NCBI GenBank assembly: GCA_934754475.1
Contig: CAKVHV010000001.1
Span: 431,112 to 495,111 of the forward strand
Reading direction: 5' to 3'
From: an uncultured Clostridia bacterium
GTDB lineage: Bacteria; Bacillota; Clostridia; Christensenellales; UBA1242
Length of the DNA stretch: 64,000 nt
Below, piece after piece: positions 37,838 to 46,997 of this stretch. A model generated the notes under the pieces. The model made no database searches. It had not been told where the DNA came from and was given only the letters and a program-made list of their open reading frames with translations. The position numbers were made by a program, and so were the translations under genes. Position 1 is the first letter of the stretch; every line of letters starts with the position of its first letter.

Positions 37838-38968
37838 TTAAAACCATTTGTCGATTATATTATCAAAAAGATATTTCATATCGTTGTTTTGAGCGCCTTC
37901 AATTGTTATTAATTCGCCTTCATAAATAACATCGCCTTTATACAAAACTTGAACACTGCCAACCCCTTGATTAAGTTCAATTGGGGCTACTAATCTATCT
38001 GGCATAATATATTTAACTTCGTATTCATTCTCTTCCGATTTCAAAATAGGTTTTTTAAAGCCAGCAACTGTTATAATTCCAATCTCAGACTTAGGAGACT
38101 TGTCTATTTCAATATTACTTACAAAATTGTATGGTAGTACAAATTCTTTCATCATGTATTCACTCATTGCAAGTTTTGTTAGTCTATCACATTCTTCAAA
38201 CATAGGTTGACAATTAAGAACAACCGAAATTATTTGAAGACCATTTTCTTCGTGTGCATTAACCAAACATCTTCCAGCATTATCCGTAAAACCAGTTTTG
38301 ACACCTATGCAATTTTCATCAGTAAACAACAATCTGTTTTTATGCTTTAAATATCTAGCCTGATATAAATCATTCTTTTCAATAACCATACGTTCAGTAG
38401 AAACTATTTCTCTAAATATTGGGTTTCTAAGAGCGTAAGCGGTCATCATGCCCAAATCATAAGCCGAAGTGTAATGTCCGTCTTCGTCAAGCCCATGTGG
38501 ATTTTTAAAACTTGTATGCTCAAGTCCTAAGTTACTTGCAAATTGATTCATAAGCCCTACAAAGTTATCTAGTCCACCAATATGCTCAGCAATTGCAACC
38601 GCACAATCGTTTCCACTAGCCAAAATTAGTCCATACAACAATTCTCTTAGGCTTAACTTTTCACCGCTTTTTAGATAAATACTTGTGCCTTCGATTCCAA
38701 TCGCTTTCTCACTTACGACAAACTTTTCGTCCAAGTCACTTGCATTTTCAATTGCAACAATCGCTGTAACAATTTTGGTTGTACTAGCCATAGGAAGTTC
38801 TAAGTTTTCATTTTTTGAATATAGCACTTCGCCCGAATTGCCTTCGATTACAACCATGCCTTTGGCACTAGAAGATATTTCTTTTGCCATAACATTCATT
38901 TTGAAACTACTCAAAAAAATTGCAATTAGTATAAATATCAAACTCAATATCTTATTCTTTTTCATCAT
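37838..38968 (-). CDS. D-alanyl-D-alanine carboxypeptidase (DacB/DacF type)
   Basis: This 376-residue S11-family penicillin-binding protein trims the terminal D-Ala of peptidoglycan stem peptides. All three active-site motifs are visible: STTK (about residue 62), SGND (about 119) and KTGFTD (about 224). An N-terminal signal peptide and a C-terminal PBP5-like beta domain with a terminal hydrophobic/aromatic tail are present. Its start overlaps gerW by 17 bases. The scpAB-ytfI-gerW-dac order suggests the sporulation cortex enzyme DacB, but spmA and spmB are not next to it. Confidence 0.9.
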   Translation of the reverse strand: MMKKNKILSLIFILIAIFLSSFKMNVMAKEISSSAKGMVVIEGNSGEVLYSKNENLELPMASTTKIVTAIVAIENASDLDEKFVVSEKAIGIEGTSIYLKSGEKLSLRELLYGLILASGNDCAVAIAEHIGGLDNFVGLMNQFASNLGLEHTSFKNPHGLDEDGHYTSAYDLGMMTAYALRNPIFREIVSTERMVIEKNDLYQARYLKHKNRLLFTDENCIGVKTGFTDNAGRCLVNAHEENGLQIISVVLNCQPMFEECDRLTKLAMSEYMMKEFVLPYNFVSNIEIDKSPKSEIGIITVAGFKKPILKSEENEYEVKYIMPDRLVAPIELNQGVGSVQVLYKGDVIYEGELITIEGAQNNDMKYLFDNIIDKWF

Positions 38969-39347
38969 TTATGTCCTTTTTGTTAGCTACATAATTTTCA
39001 TAAAATTTAAACATCATATCCAAAATATTTTTTGACATATCTCCAGTTGTGTTTACTGGCATAAATTTAAAGTCTAAATTTGACACCGCAATAAATCCAA
39101 TTGGAACTATATTAAATCCCGTTCCACTTCCGGCACTTACATTTTGTTCCTTGCCTTTTGGCATAGAACCACCGCCCGAAATAAGTCCGACACTAATTTT
39201 GCTTACGGGAATTAAATACATGTTTTTGCCAATCTCAATAATTTTGCCTACAACAGTATTGGCATCAACAATATCTTTGATATGTTCAAAAGTATTTTCA
39301 ATAATATTATCTATTTGAGATTTTTCTTCTTTTTCTTTTTTTGACAT
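38952..39347 (-). CDS. ytfJ: GerW/YtfJ family sporulation protein
   Basis: The 131-residue protein carries the family core: IENTFEHIKDIVDANTVVG, then GLISGGG and SAGSGTGFNIVPIGFIAV. In B. subtilis GerW is needed for germination through the GerA receptor. It overlaps ytfI by 41 bases and dac by 17, so tight co-translation is likely. ATG follows AGGAG. Confidence 0.9.
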   Translation of the reverse strand: MSKKEKEEKSQIDNIIENTFEHIKDIVDANTVVGKIIEIGKNMYLIPVSKISVGLISGGGSMPKGKEQNVSAGSGTGFNIVPIGFIAVSNLDFKFMPVNTTGDMSKNILDMMFKFYENYVANKKDINDEKE

Positions 39348-39882
39348 ATTTATTTCTCCTATAAAAACTTAAAATAATTGAAAATAACAAATCAAACAAA
39401 GTAAAATACACCTTTAAATCCAAATTAAAGATGATATTATTATTCAAAAAATCCATCGTATTCAAATAACTAAAACTTAAATCTTTGTTTGAATATTTCA
39501 ACTTATTTTTTGCAAAAAAACAAATATTATTAAGGATGCTTACAAAAATTACACTTGAACTCGAATTAACTATTCCCAGTTTAGAAAATAAACTTATGTC
39601 ATCAAAATAAAGTTTATCTACAATATTTTTTTTGATTTCCATAGCCAAGTACTCACTTTTTTTGTCAAACAAAACACTTAGAGTTTTGAGTTTCTTTTTG
39701 TTGTTAATTTGAATGTACAAGCCAATAAGACTAATACTAATTGACACTAATTTTATTCCAAAAAGTTTAATTGTAATATCTATAGAATTTGAATACAAAT
39801 CAAAAATTATATTGATTTTAAAAACCAACATAACACTCAAAAACACAATCAAAAGAGACAAAAAAATAATAGTACTATTCAT
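39307..39882 (-). CDS. ytfI: YtfI-like DUF2953 membrane protein
   Basis: The 191-residue protein has an N-terminal transmembrane helix, a middle Lys/Ser-rich region and a basic C-terminus. Sequence similarity to DUF2953 is weak by eye, but the position immediately upstream of gerW matches the B. subtilis ytfI-ytfJ pair. The ribosome binding site is poor. The function of the family is unknown, though linked to sporulation by context. Confidence 0.65.
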   Translation of the reverse strand: MNSTIIFLSLLIVFLSVMLVFKINIIFDLYSNSIDITIKLFGIKLVSISISLIGLYIQINNKKKLKTLSVLFDKKSEYLAMEIKKNIVDKLYFDDISLFSKLGIVNSSSSVIFVSILNNICFFAKNKLKYSNKDLSFSYLNTMDFLNNNIIFNLDLKVYFTLFDLLFSIILSFYRRNKYVKKRKRRKISNR

Positions 39883-39917
39883 ACTACTATTTTTTTCAAA
39901 ATTATTTATTATATGTA

Positions 39918-40670
39918 TTAATTGTCTTCGGCATTAATGTCGATTGTAGGAATATTTGACAAATCGTCACTAAACTTTCCAAGTATATCATCAAGACGAT
40001 TTCTATCTTCCATAATTTCTTCTTTTGTCTCTTTGATGCCTTTGATAATCTGTTCTGCTTCTTCGTCAGACATATTCTTTGCAATATCTTCTTCTTCGGG
40101 AATTTCTCTAAAGTCAAACAATGAATTGTCGCTCTCTTCGTGTAGAACTTTGATTCTTTCGAGAAGTTGTTCATAATCTGGCAAATCTTGAAGACTGGAA
40201 ATATTGAATTTTTTAAGGAATGTGTCAGTAGTTCCAAACAAAAGCGGTTTACCCACTGCATCCTTTCTTCCAACTACTTCAATAAGGTTGTTTTCAAGCA
40301 AAGTATTAATTGCATAGTCGCAATTTGCTCCACCCCTAATATTTTCAATTTCAAGTCTTGTAATTGGCTGTTTGTAAGCAATTATCCCACACACTTCCAA
40401 AACAATCTTAGTGAGCATTTTTTCTTTAATAGGATTAAGCACAATAGATATAGTATCTGCAAAGTTTTTGTTAGAACATAGTTGTGCTTTTTCGTTGTAA
40501 ATAATTACTTGAATTCCGTCGTTATTTTCTTGTCTTTGTTTTTGGAGTTCCTTAACTGCATCTTCAACTTCAGACTTGTCAATTTCAAGTTTTTCGGCTA
40601 TATCCAAAAAAGACACACCTTCGCCCGCAACAAATAGTATTCCTTCAATTATCTTAGATAAGTTCTCCAT
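39918..40670 (-). CDS. scpB: Segregation and condensation protein B
   Basis: ScpB binds ScpA and the SMC ATPase to form the bacterial condensin that organises newly replicated chromosomes. The protein has two winged-helix domains (EGILFVAGEGVSFLDIAEKL and the ITRLEIENIRGGANCDYAI segment). At 250 residues it is longer than the usual 190 or so because of an acidic, Glu/Asp-rich C-terminal tail. It starts inside the end of scpA (17-base overlap). Confidence 0.94.
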   Translation of the reverse strand: MENLSKIIEGILFVAGEGVSFLDIAEKLEIDKSEVEDAVKELQKQRQENNDGIQVIIYNEKAQLCSNKNFADTISIVLNPIKEKMLTKIVLEVCGIIAYKQPITRLEIENIRGGANCDYAINTLLENNLIEVVGRKDAVGKPLLFGTTDTFLKKFNISSLQDLPDYEQLLERIKVLHEESDNSLFDFREIPEEEDIAKNMSDEEAEQIIKGIKETKEEIMEDRNRLDDILGKFSDDLSNIPTIDINAEDN

Positions 40671-41481
40671 TCATTTCATCTCCCGTTTTTTCTATTTGAA
40701 TATCCGAAAACAAGTCATCTTGAGATACTCTAATCACTTGCATCTTAATAAGTTCAAGTAGCGCCATAAAAGTAGTAATTACTTCGTCTCTACTTGATGT
40801 CTCCAAGAATAGTTCGCTAAATTTAAGTTTACTGCGTGAAATCAAGGTGTCTTTGATAGACGAAATCTTTTGCTCAACAGTAAAAGTTTCCTTGACAATC
40901 TCCTTGCTTTCCTTACTCTTTTCAATCTTGTTAACTTTGTGCATAATTCCAACAAAAGCATCAAGAAGTTTGTCAAGTTCCATGTCCTTAATTACAATTC
41001 TAAATTTGTTCGCTTCTTTTTCGGGCGCTTTGTAGAACTTGTCATTACTTTCAAGTTTTCCTAACTTTTCATTGACTTCCTTAAACATCTGATACTCTCT
41101 AAGTCTGAGTTTCAAAATATATTCAGGGTCTAGTTCGTCTTCGTCATTCTCAACAATCTTAGGAAGCAACTTTTTGCTTTTGATTTCAATTAGTAATGCC
41201 GCATATTCAATAAACTCGCTAGCAACTTCCATATCTACTTTGGATATATCTTTCATAATCTCCAAATACTGCTCAGTCAAGTCACTAATTTGAATATCTT
41301 CGATGTCAAGCTTGCTTTTTTTGATAAGTGTAAGCAACAAGTCAAGTGGTCCACTGAAATTTTCCAACTTAAATGTTAGTTTAAATTCACTATCATTTTC
41401 ATTTTGTGTTTGACTTTCAATATTATCTGCCAACACATCACTATCTATATTAGATTCTATATTTTTCTCTTCTTCAATCAT
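40654..41481 (-). CDS. scpA: Segregation and condensation protein A
   Basis: This 275-residue kleisin bridges SMC heads and ScpB. The N-terminal hallmark FSGPLDLLLTLIKKSKLDIEDI is present after an acidic extension of about 35 residues, and the C-terminal winged helix ends with VTTFMALLELIKMQ. It lies upstream of scpB, with overlap. The ribosome binding site is weak. Confidence 0.95.
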   Translation of the reverse strand: MIEEEKNIESNIDSDVLADNIESQTQNENDSEFKLTFKLENFSGPLDLLLTLIKKSKLDIEDIQISDLTEQYLEIMKDISKVDMEVASEFIEYAALLIEIKSKKLLPKIVENDEDELDPEYILKLRLREYQMFKEVNEKLGKLESNDKFYKAPEKEANKFRIVIKDMELDKLLDAFVGIMHKVNKIEKSKESKEIVKETFTVEQKISSIKDTLISRSKLKFSELFLETSSRDEVITTFMALLELIKMQVIRVSQDDLFSDIQIEKTGDEMNGELI

Positions 41482-41556
41482 AAATTTTTTCCATAAATTT
41501 AGTTTTACATAGTACTATGCAATATTTTTAATTTCGCCAAATTTCTGACATTTTTA

Positions 41557-42204
41557 TCAAAAGAACAATCTCCAAAACAACTCAATTGGAGTAGATATTA
41601 GAGCAATTAAATTAAATAGTATTCTGTCTAAGAACAATAAAACTACAAGCAAAATAATTGAGCCATATCTATACATAAATTTAACATAAGGATTGTCATA
41701 CTTTGTGTAATTTTCAACAAGTTTAAATCCATCCAAAGGATAAATTGGAAGCAAATTAAACACTGCTAGACTTATGTTTATAAAGTACAAAAAGTAAAAG
41801 AATTGTTGTAAAAATAAGACAAATACACTAGTGGATTTAATAAGCATGGTTAAATAAAAAAATCCACAGCCAAAAAATCCAAGTATCAAATTTACAAGAA
41901 TTCCGGCTACACTTGTTAACCCAATTCCCTTTTTGATATTCCTAAAATTATCTGGATTAGATTGAACTGGTTTAGCCCAACCAAATCCAAAAACCGCACA
42001 AGAAATAAAGCCAATTGTATCAATGTGCTTGAGCGGATTTAAACTTACTCTTCCCTGCATCTTTGGAGTCATATCGCCACATTTGTAAGCAACATACGCA
42101 TGCCCAAATTCATGCAAACTAAGAGACAAAAGTATTACTAAAATATAAGCAAGTGAGACAATAACAAAGTCCCAGCCTTGATAAGAATTAATAAAAAATA
42201 ACAT
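41557..42204 (-). CDS. Site-2 protease family (M50) membrane metallopeptidase
   Basis: The 215-residue protein has six or so membrane segments with the zinc motif HEFGH (about residue 31) and the second ligand region NLLPIYPLDG. It belongs to the small M50 group without PDZ domains that often lies next to scpAB. Its substrate is unknown. It precedes scpA by 75 bases and probably shares the operon. Confidence 0.88.
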   Translation of the reverse strand: MLFFINSYQGWDFVIVSLAYILVILLSLSLHEFGHAYVAYKCGDMTPKMQGRVSLNPLKHIDTIGFISCAVFGFGWAKPVQSNPDNFRNIKKGIGLTSVAGILVNLILGFFGCGFFYLTMLIKSTSVFVLFLQQFFYFLYFINISLAVFNLLPIYPLDGFKLVENYTKYDNPYVKFMYRYGSIILLVVLLFLDRILFNLIALISTPIELFWRLFF

Positions 42205-42266
42205 AAAAACCTTTTTAATTTATAAGTATTTTAACAAATATAAATATTTTTGACAATTTATTATCT

Positions 42267-42959
42267 TTATTTCATGTAAATAATTCTATGGCATTGTTCA
42301 CAAACAATAGTGCCTTCGTTTTTGAGTTTGTTAACTCTTGCGGTTGGAATTTCTACTCTACAACCCGAACAATGACCATTGTCAAAACTAACATAAACTG
42401 GGAAGATTTTGTCCGCTTTCATAGTCTTGTATTTGTTTAATAGTTGACTATCTATTTCCCCTTCCAAAGCCTTCATTTTGTCTTCGATTTCTTTGATTTT
42501 TGGTTCAACTAATTTCATAGATTTTTCATAAGCAACTTTGAATTCGTTATACTTAGTTCTAGCCTTAATCATATTATTTTTTGTTGTCTCAAAATCTTTT
42601 AGACTAGATTTTATTTTGGTAATAATTATATTAATATTTCTTTCTAACAAGAATAATTCGCTACTAAGTGAATTGATTGTAGACAAGATATTATCTACAT
42701 CATCAAGTTCAACTGTGTTTAAATCTTTGTTAATTAGTTTTTGGATTTTTTGAGAATTAGAGTCATATTGTTTTTTTAGATTTTCATAGTCTTTGAGCAA
42801 ATCACTTGCATCATTTTCAAGTTTGACACCTTTGTCGTGTGCTTCTACTATAAAACCTTTGAGTTTGTTCATATTACTCTTTTCAACACTATTCAAATTG
42901 GATTTTTTGAGTTTGTTTAGTTCCAAATCTAATTTTTGATATTCTAGTATTTTATTCAT
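42267..42959 (-). CDS. Coiled-coil zinc-ribbon protein (CT398-like)
   Basis: The 230-residue protein consists of a long helical hairpin (residues about 1-175) and a C-terminal C4 zinc ribbon (HCSGCRVEIP ... CEQCHRIIY). Family members of this DUF164/CT398 type are common beside rpoD and trmK in Firmicutes. Their role is unclear, although links to nucleic acid and flagellar proteins have been proposed. It starts inside the end of trmK (8-base overlap). Confidence 0.85.
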   Translation of the reverse strand: MNKILEYQKLDLELNKLKKSNLNSVEKSNMNKLKGFIVEAHDKGVKLENDASDLLKDYENLKKQYDSNSQKIQKLINKDLNTVELDDVDNILSTINSLSSELFLLERNINIIITKIKSSLKDFETTKNNMIKARTKYNEFKVAYEKSMKLVEPKIKEIEDKMKALEGEIDSQLLNKYKTMKADKIFPVYVSFDNGHCSGCRVEIPTARVNKLKNEGTIVCEQCHRIIYMK

Positions 42960-43614
42960 AATTCAATTCCTTTTTTGCTTTTTCAAAAAGCATTATACTC
43001 TTTTCCACTTTTGCATCTATTGTTTTTTGATTTTGCTTGATTAAATATAATTTTTTTAGATTGCTTTTGACATAATCATTGATAGCACTTTCGTTGTTTT
43101 CAAAATTATCTTTTCCAAACCATAGTTCAAATTCAGACAATTTGTCTACATTATCGCATTTTTCACATTTAATTATATTATAGAACTTATTTTTGTCTTT
43201 GATAATAATATCAAAAGTAATTTTGTAGTGATTATTAATTAAATATTCTTTGAGAACAATATTGTCATGCTGTGGTGCTAAGATAAATTTTTGAATATCC
43301 ACTTTTGAATTTTTGATTATATTCAAAATTTCATATCCACCCATTCCAGCAATAGCACATTCACCGATTATAGAGTCATCATATCCACTAAGTCCATCGC
43401 AACAAATTGCTTTGATTTTATCCTTTTTGTCGGCTAATAAATCAACCGCTTTTTGAAGACTACTGCTACTTATATCCGAAACATATGCAAAATCAATTTT
43501 ATTTTCGTCAAAAAGCTTACGAACCAATTTTCCATGGTCACAACCAACATCCGCTATAATTCTTTCGTCTACAAGACTTGAAATAAATTCTAGTCTAAAA
43601 GATAGTTTATTCAT
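42952..43614 (-). CDS. trmK: tRNA (adenine-22-N1)-methyltransferase
   Basis: This 220-residue class I SAM-dependent methyltransferase makes m1A22 in tRNA. Visible motifs are IADVGCDHGKLVRKL (SAM binding), AIAGMGGYEI (the family's MGG signature) and LAPQHD. It overlaps rpoD by 8 bases at its start and the zinc-ribbon gene by 8 at its end, the standard rpoD-trmK order. Confidence 0.94.
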   Translation of the reverse strand: MNKLSFRLEFISSLVDERIIADVGCDHGKLVRKLFDENKIDFAYVSDISSSSLQKAVDLLADKKDKIKAICCDGLSGYDDSIIGECAIAGMGGYEILNIIKNSKVDIQKFILAPQHDNIVLKEYLINNHYKITFDIIIKDKNKFYNIIKCEKCDNVDKLSEFELWFGKDNFENNESAINDYVKSNLKKLYLIKQNQKTIDAKVEKSIMLFEKAKKELNYE

Positions 43615-44662
43615 AAAAATCTTGCAACTTTTTGCTACGATTTGGATGTCTAAGTTTTCTTAGGGCTTTGGCTTCGATTTGACGAATTCTTTCTCGTGTA
43701 ACATTAAATTCTTTGCCGACTTCTTCCAAAGTTCTAGGATGACTATCGTCTAGTCCGTATCTAAGTCTTATAACCTTTTGTTCTCTTGGAGTCAAAGTCT
43801 CAATTACTTGCAAAAGTTGTGCTTTCAAAATATCTTGGGCTGCATTGTCTGTTGGAGACTTGATACTTTCGTCTTCGACAAAGTCACTAATTCTGCTCTC
43901 GTCTTCTTCGCCTACTGGACTCTCAAGCGATACTGGGTCTTGAGCAATTTTTTGAATTTCAATTACTCTATTTTCACTTAGTCCCATACGTTCGGCAATC
44001 TCTGCATTTGTTGGGTCTCTGCCAAGTTCTTGCATAAGTTGTTTGCTAACACGAGAAAGTCTATGTATAGTTTCAACCATATGAACAGGAATTCTAATAG
44101 TTCTTGCTTGGTCGGCAATCGCTCTGGTTATTGATTGTCTAATCCACCAAGTTGCATAGGTCGAAAATCTAAATCCTTTGGTGTAATCAAACTTTTCAAC
44201 TGCTTTGAGAAGTCCTAAGTTTCCTTCTTGAATAAGGTCAAGAAATTGCATAGAACTACGATTAACATACTTTTTTGCAATACTAACTACTAGTTTTAGG
44301 TTTCTTTCGGACAATTCTTTTTTGGCTCTTTCGTCGCCTTCAATTATTTTTTTGGCAAGTTCTACTTCTTGTTCGGGAGTAAGTAGTTGGGCTTGTCCAA
44401 TATCCTTAAGATACATTTTAACCGGGTCATCAACTTTGACATCACTAATTAGACTTTTGAGTTCTTCGTCCTTAATTACTTCGTCAACTGGTGGCTCAAC
44501 TGTTATTCCTTCGTCTTCTAGTCTATCTTTGACTTCCTTGAGTTCTTCGGCAGAAAGTTCAAAGTTAATAAGTTTTGCTCCCAAATCTTCTTCGGTTATT
44601 GTGTTTCCGTCCTTGCTTGCATCTTTTATAATCTTCTCAATTTCTTCATCTAAATTATTCAT
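43607..44662 (-). CDS. rpoD: Primary sigma factor (sigma-A)
   Basis: The 351-residue housekeeping sigma factor has a short acidic region 1.1 and region 1.2 (DPVKMYLKDIGQ). Region 2 carries the melting and -10 recognition helix (YATWWIRQSITRAIADQ). Region 4.2 contains the -35 recognition helix (TRERIRQIEAKALRKL). It shares one base with the dnaG stop (TAATG), so the two are translationally coupled in the classic macromolecular-synthesis operon. Confidence 0.98.
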   Translation of the reverse strand: MNNLDEEIEKIIKDASKDGNTITEEDLGAKLINFELSAEELKEVKDRLEDEGITVEPPVDEVIKDEELKSLISDVKVDDPVKMYLKDIGQAQLLTPEQEVELAKKIIEGDERAKKELSERNLKLVVSIAKKYVNRSSMQFLDLIQEGNLGLLKAVEKFDYTKGFRFSTYATWWIRQSITRAIADQARTIRIPVHMVETIHRLSRVSKQLMQELGRDPTNAEIAERMGLSENRVIEIQKIAQDPVSLESPVGEEDESRISDFVEDESIKSPTDNAAQDILKAQLLQVIETLTPREQKVIRLRYGLDDSHPRTLEEVGKEFNVTRERIRQIEAKALRKLRHPNRSKKLQDFYE

Positions 44663-46443
44663 TATTTTCCCCTATTGTTTTTTTCTGCGATTAATTTTTT
44701 GATTTCTTGCATTATTTCCATTCTTTCATTGTTATCGCTTACTTTGGCTAGTTTGGCGGTCAAACTATCTATCTGACTACTAAGCCCAGTCTTAATAAGA
44801 ATATTCAAGCAATCTTCAAAGTGCTTGTCGTTATCGTCACCAGCAACAAAGTTGTAGTTGACAATATCATATATATCAGATGTATTTTCAACATCAAACA
44901 TATCAAATAGTTTGCTTACTATTGGTTTGCGGTTGTTTTGGTATTCATTTTCTATGTACTTATAAATCTTGACATAATCGGAATTATATAGGTTGGATAT
45001 AATTCTATCGTCGAGTTTGGCATAATCTTTTTTGTAAAGCAGTGATGCTATAATAAACTTAACAGATTTGACATAAGAATTTTCTTTTAGGTTTATCTTG
45101 TTGTCAACAGTTTCAACTATGTCTTCTTGAGTTACGTTTTGAGTTCCAAGTTTGGTTAAATCACTCTTGAGAACACTGATATTAATGTTAGTCATTTGTT
45201 GAACCATTTTGAGATAAATCTCTTGTTCACTTTCGCTTCCAAGTGACTTAATAACATTAAGTGCATCGGCTATAAATTTCGTCTTTTGTTCGGGCTTGCT
45301 CAAATCATAATTACTTGCAAAGTCCTTTATCAAAAATTCCACCCAATAGAGTGCATTACTTAGCATTTCATCCCAAGCGGACTTTCCAAAAGCATTTACA
45401 AATTCGTCTGGGTCTCTACCATCTGGAATTGTTACAACATACACAAGCAGTCCGGCGTTTACTAGTATCTCAATGCTTCTGAGTGTTGCCTTTTTACCCG
45501 CGTTATCCCCGTCAAAACAAAGAATTACTTTGTCGGCAAAACGTTTCAAATTTTTGGCATGACTGGCTGTTAATGCTGTTCCCATACAAGCAACCGCATT
45601 TTGAACACCGCTCTTGTATAGAGATATGACATCCATTTGACCTTCAACTATTACAATCTCTTTGAGTTCACCTTGTTTTTTGGCTTTTTTGATTTCATTT
45701 ATTCCATAAATCAAACTACTTTTGTCAAACACAAGAGTCTGAGCGGTATTTTTGTATTTTGCAAAATCCGCCTTTCCAATAACTCTGCCGCTAAATCCTA
45801 CAACATTTCCCATTAAATTGAATATTGGAAATATTATTCGCTTTCCATAAGCATCAGATATTTTGCCGGGTTCGTATCTGTCACAAACACCCGCATCAAT
45901 CATTTCGTCTTCGGTATATCCAAGACTCTTTAAATGCGTAACAATATCATGCCAACCTATGCTATAACCAATTCCATATTCCTTGATAATACTCATATCA
46001 AGTTTTCGTGATGCCAAGTATTCAAGTGCTGGAGCCGCTTCGGGTTTTTTGAGATTACCATAATAATACTTTGCCGCATCAACCAACAAGTTATAAATTC
46101 TATCACGTTTTTTCTTAAGTTTAATCAAGTTTTCGTCGTTATGGTATTCCGGAAGTTCCATGTTAGCATATTCAGCAAGTTTTTTGCACGCATCATAAAA
46201 ATCAAGTGATTCATATTTGCAAACAAAGTTAATAACATCCCCACTCGCACCACAACCAAAACAATGGTAGTATTGTTCTATTTCGTTAATTGCAAAAGAT
46301 GGTGTTTTTTCAAAGTGAAAAGGACAACAAGCCCACCAAGTTTTGCCCTTGCGAGTAAGATTTATGTACTTAGAAATAGTAGTAACTATGTCGTTATTTT
46401 GCTTTAATTTTTCTATAAAATCTTGAGAAAAACCTTTATCCAA
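44662..46443 (-). CDS. dnaG: DNA primase
   Basis: The 593-residue primase synthesises RNA primers for replication. It has the N-terminal CHC2-type zinc-binding domain (CCPFH ... YHCFGCG) and the TOPRIM core (IVEGQMDVISLYKSG, then CFDGDNAGKKA). A C-terminal helicase-binding domain follows. The start is TTG at 46443 with GAGGTG at good spacing, which fits better than any downstream ATG. It heads the dnaG-rpoD operon. Confidence 0.97.
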   Translation of the reverse strand: MDKGFSQDFIEKLKQNNDIVTTISKYINLTRKGKTWWACCPFHFEKTPSFAINEIEQYYHCFGCGASGDVINFVCKYESLDFYDACKKLAEYANMELPEYHNDENLIKLKKKRDRIYNLLVDAAKYYYGNLKKPEAAPALEYLASRKLDMSIIKEYGIGYSIGWHDIVTHLKSLGYTEDEMIDAGVCDRYEPGKISDAYGKRIIFPIFNLMGNVVGFSGRVIGKADFAKYKNTAQTLVFDKSSLIYGINEIKKAKKQGELKEIVIVEGQMDVISLYKSGVQNAVACMGTALTASHAKNLKRFADKVILCFDGDNAGKKATLRSIEILVNAGLLVYVVTIPDGRDPDEFVNAFGKSAWDEMLSNALYWVEFLIKDFASNYDLSKPEQKTKFIADALNVIKSLGSESEQEIYLKMVQQMTNINISVLKSDLTKLGTQNVTQEDIVETVDNKINLKENSYVKSVKFIIASLLYKKDYAKLDDRIISNLYNSDYVKIYKYIENEYQNNRKPIVSKLFDMFDVENTSDIYDIVNYNFVAGDDNDKHFEDCLNILIKTGLSSQIDSLTAKLAKVSDNNERMEIMQEIKKLIAEKNNRGK

Positions 46444-46573
46444 TCGTACACCTCACAAAAATTCTACTAATATATACGTCAAAATTTGTTAATTTCCTTT
46501 TTTTATTTAAAAGTTTTTTTAAAATTAAACAAAAAAATTAACTAGCCACCCGCTAGTCAACTTTTCATTTTGA

Positions 46574-46828
46574 TTATTTGCTTGAAGATTTGTCTTTTTT
46601 ATCTTCAGTTTTGTCTTCAGTTTTTGGTGTTTCAGTATGCAAATTTGCATATGTATTAATAGAAATTGATACAATACCACAAACAATTCCACTACAAGGA
46701 ATAACAATCCAAGTTGGGTGCCAAATATTTGCAAAAATTCCAACTAAAATAAACACAAGAATTGAAGCAAGCATAAGTATACCACAAATAGCATCGCAAA
46801 TAATTTGTGCTTTAGATTTTTTGTACAT
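46574..46828 (-). CDS. Small two-helix membrane protein
   Basis: I do not recognise a family. The 84 residues hold two hydrophobic segments (about 10-32 and 37-58) and a hydrophilic Lys/Asp/Thr tail, so the tail probably lies in the cytoplasm. ATG follows GGGGG, and a good promoter lies upstream. It is monocistronic and lies between dnaG and the WG-repeat gene. Confidence 0.75.
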   Translation of the reverse strand: MYKKSKAQIICDAICGILMLASILVFILVGIFANIWHPTWIVIPCSGIVCGIVSISINTYANLHTETPKTEDKTEDKKDKSSSK

Positions 46829-46859
46829 AACATTTCCCCCTAATCTAATAACTAATTAT

Positions 46860-46888
46860 ATTATATCAAATAAAAATTTGTTTAACAA
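46860..46888 (-). promoter_or_regulatory. Promoter of the small membrane protein gene
   Basis: Minus strand TTGTTA (46883-46888), 17 bases, TATAAT (46860-46865), about 30 bases before the ATG. Confidence 0.65.
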
Positions 46889-46961
46889 ATATTTTGCATT
46901 AAGTTTAAATAATTAATTAACGATTAATTATTTTAAAACAAAGCCCCAGTTTATCTAAAAA

Positions 46962-46992
46962 ACAAAAAAAGTCCAAAATTTTTTTGGACTTT
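46962..46992 (-). terminator. Terminator after the WG-repeat gene
   Basis: An 11-bp stem AAAGTCCAAAA/TTTTGGACTTT (46968-46992) is followed on the minus strand by a T-run. Confidence 0.8.
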
Positions 46993-46997
46993 TATCA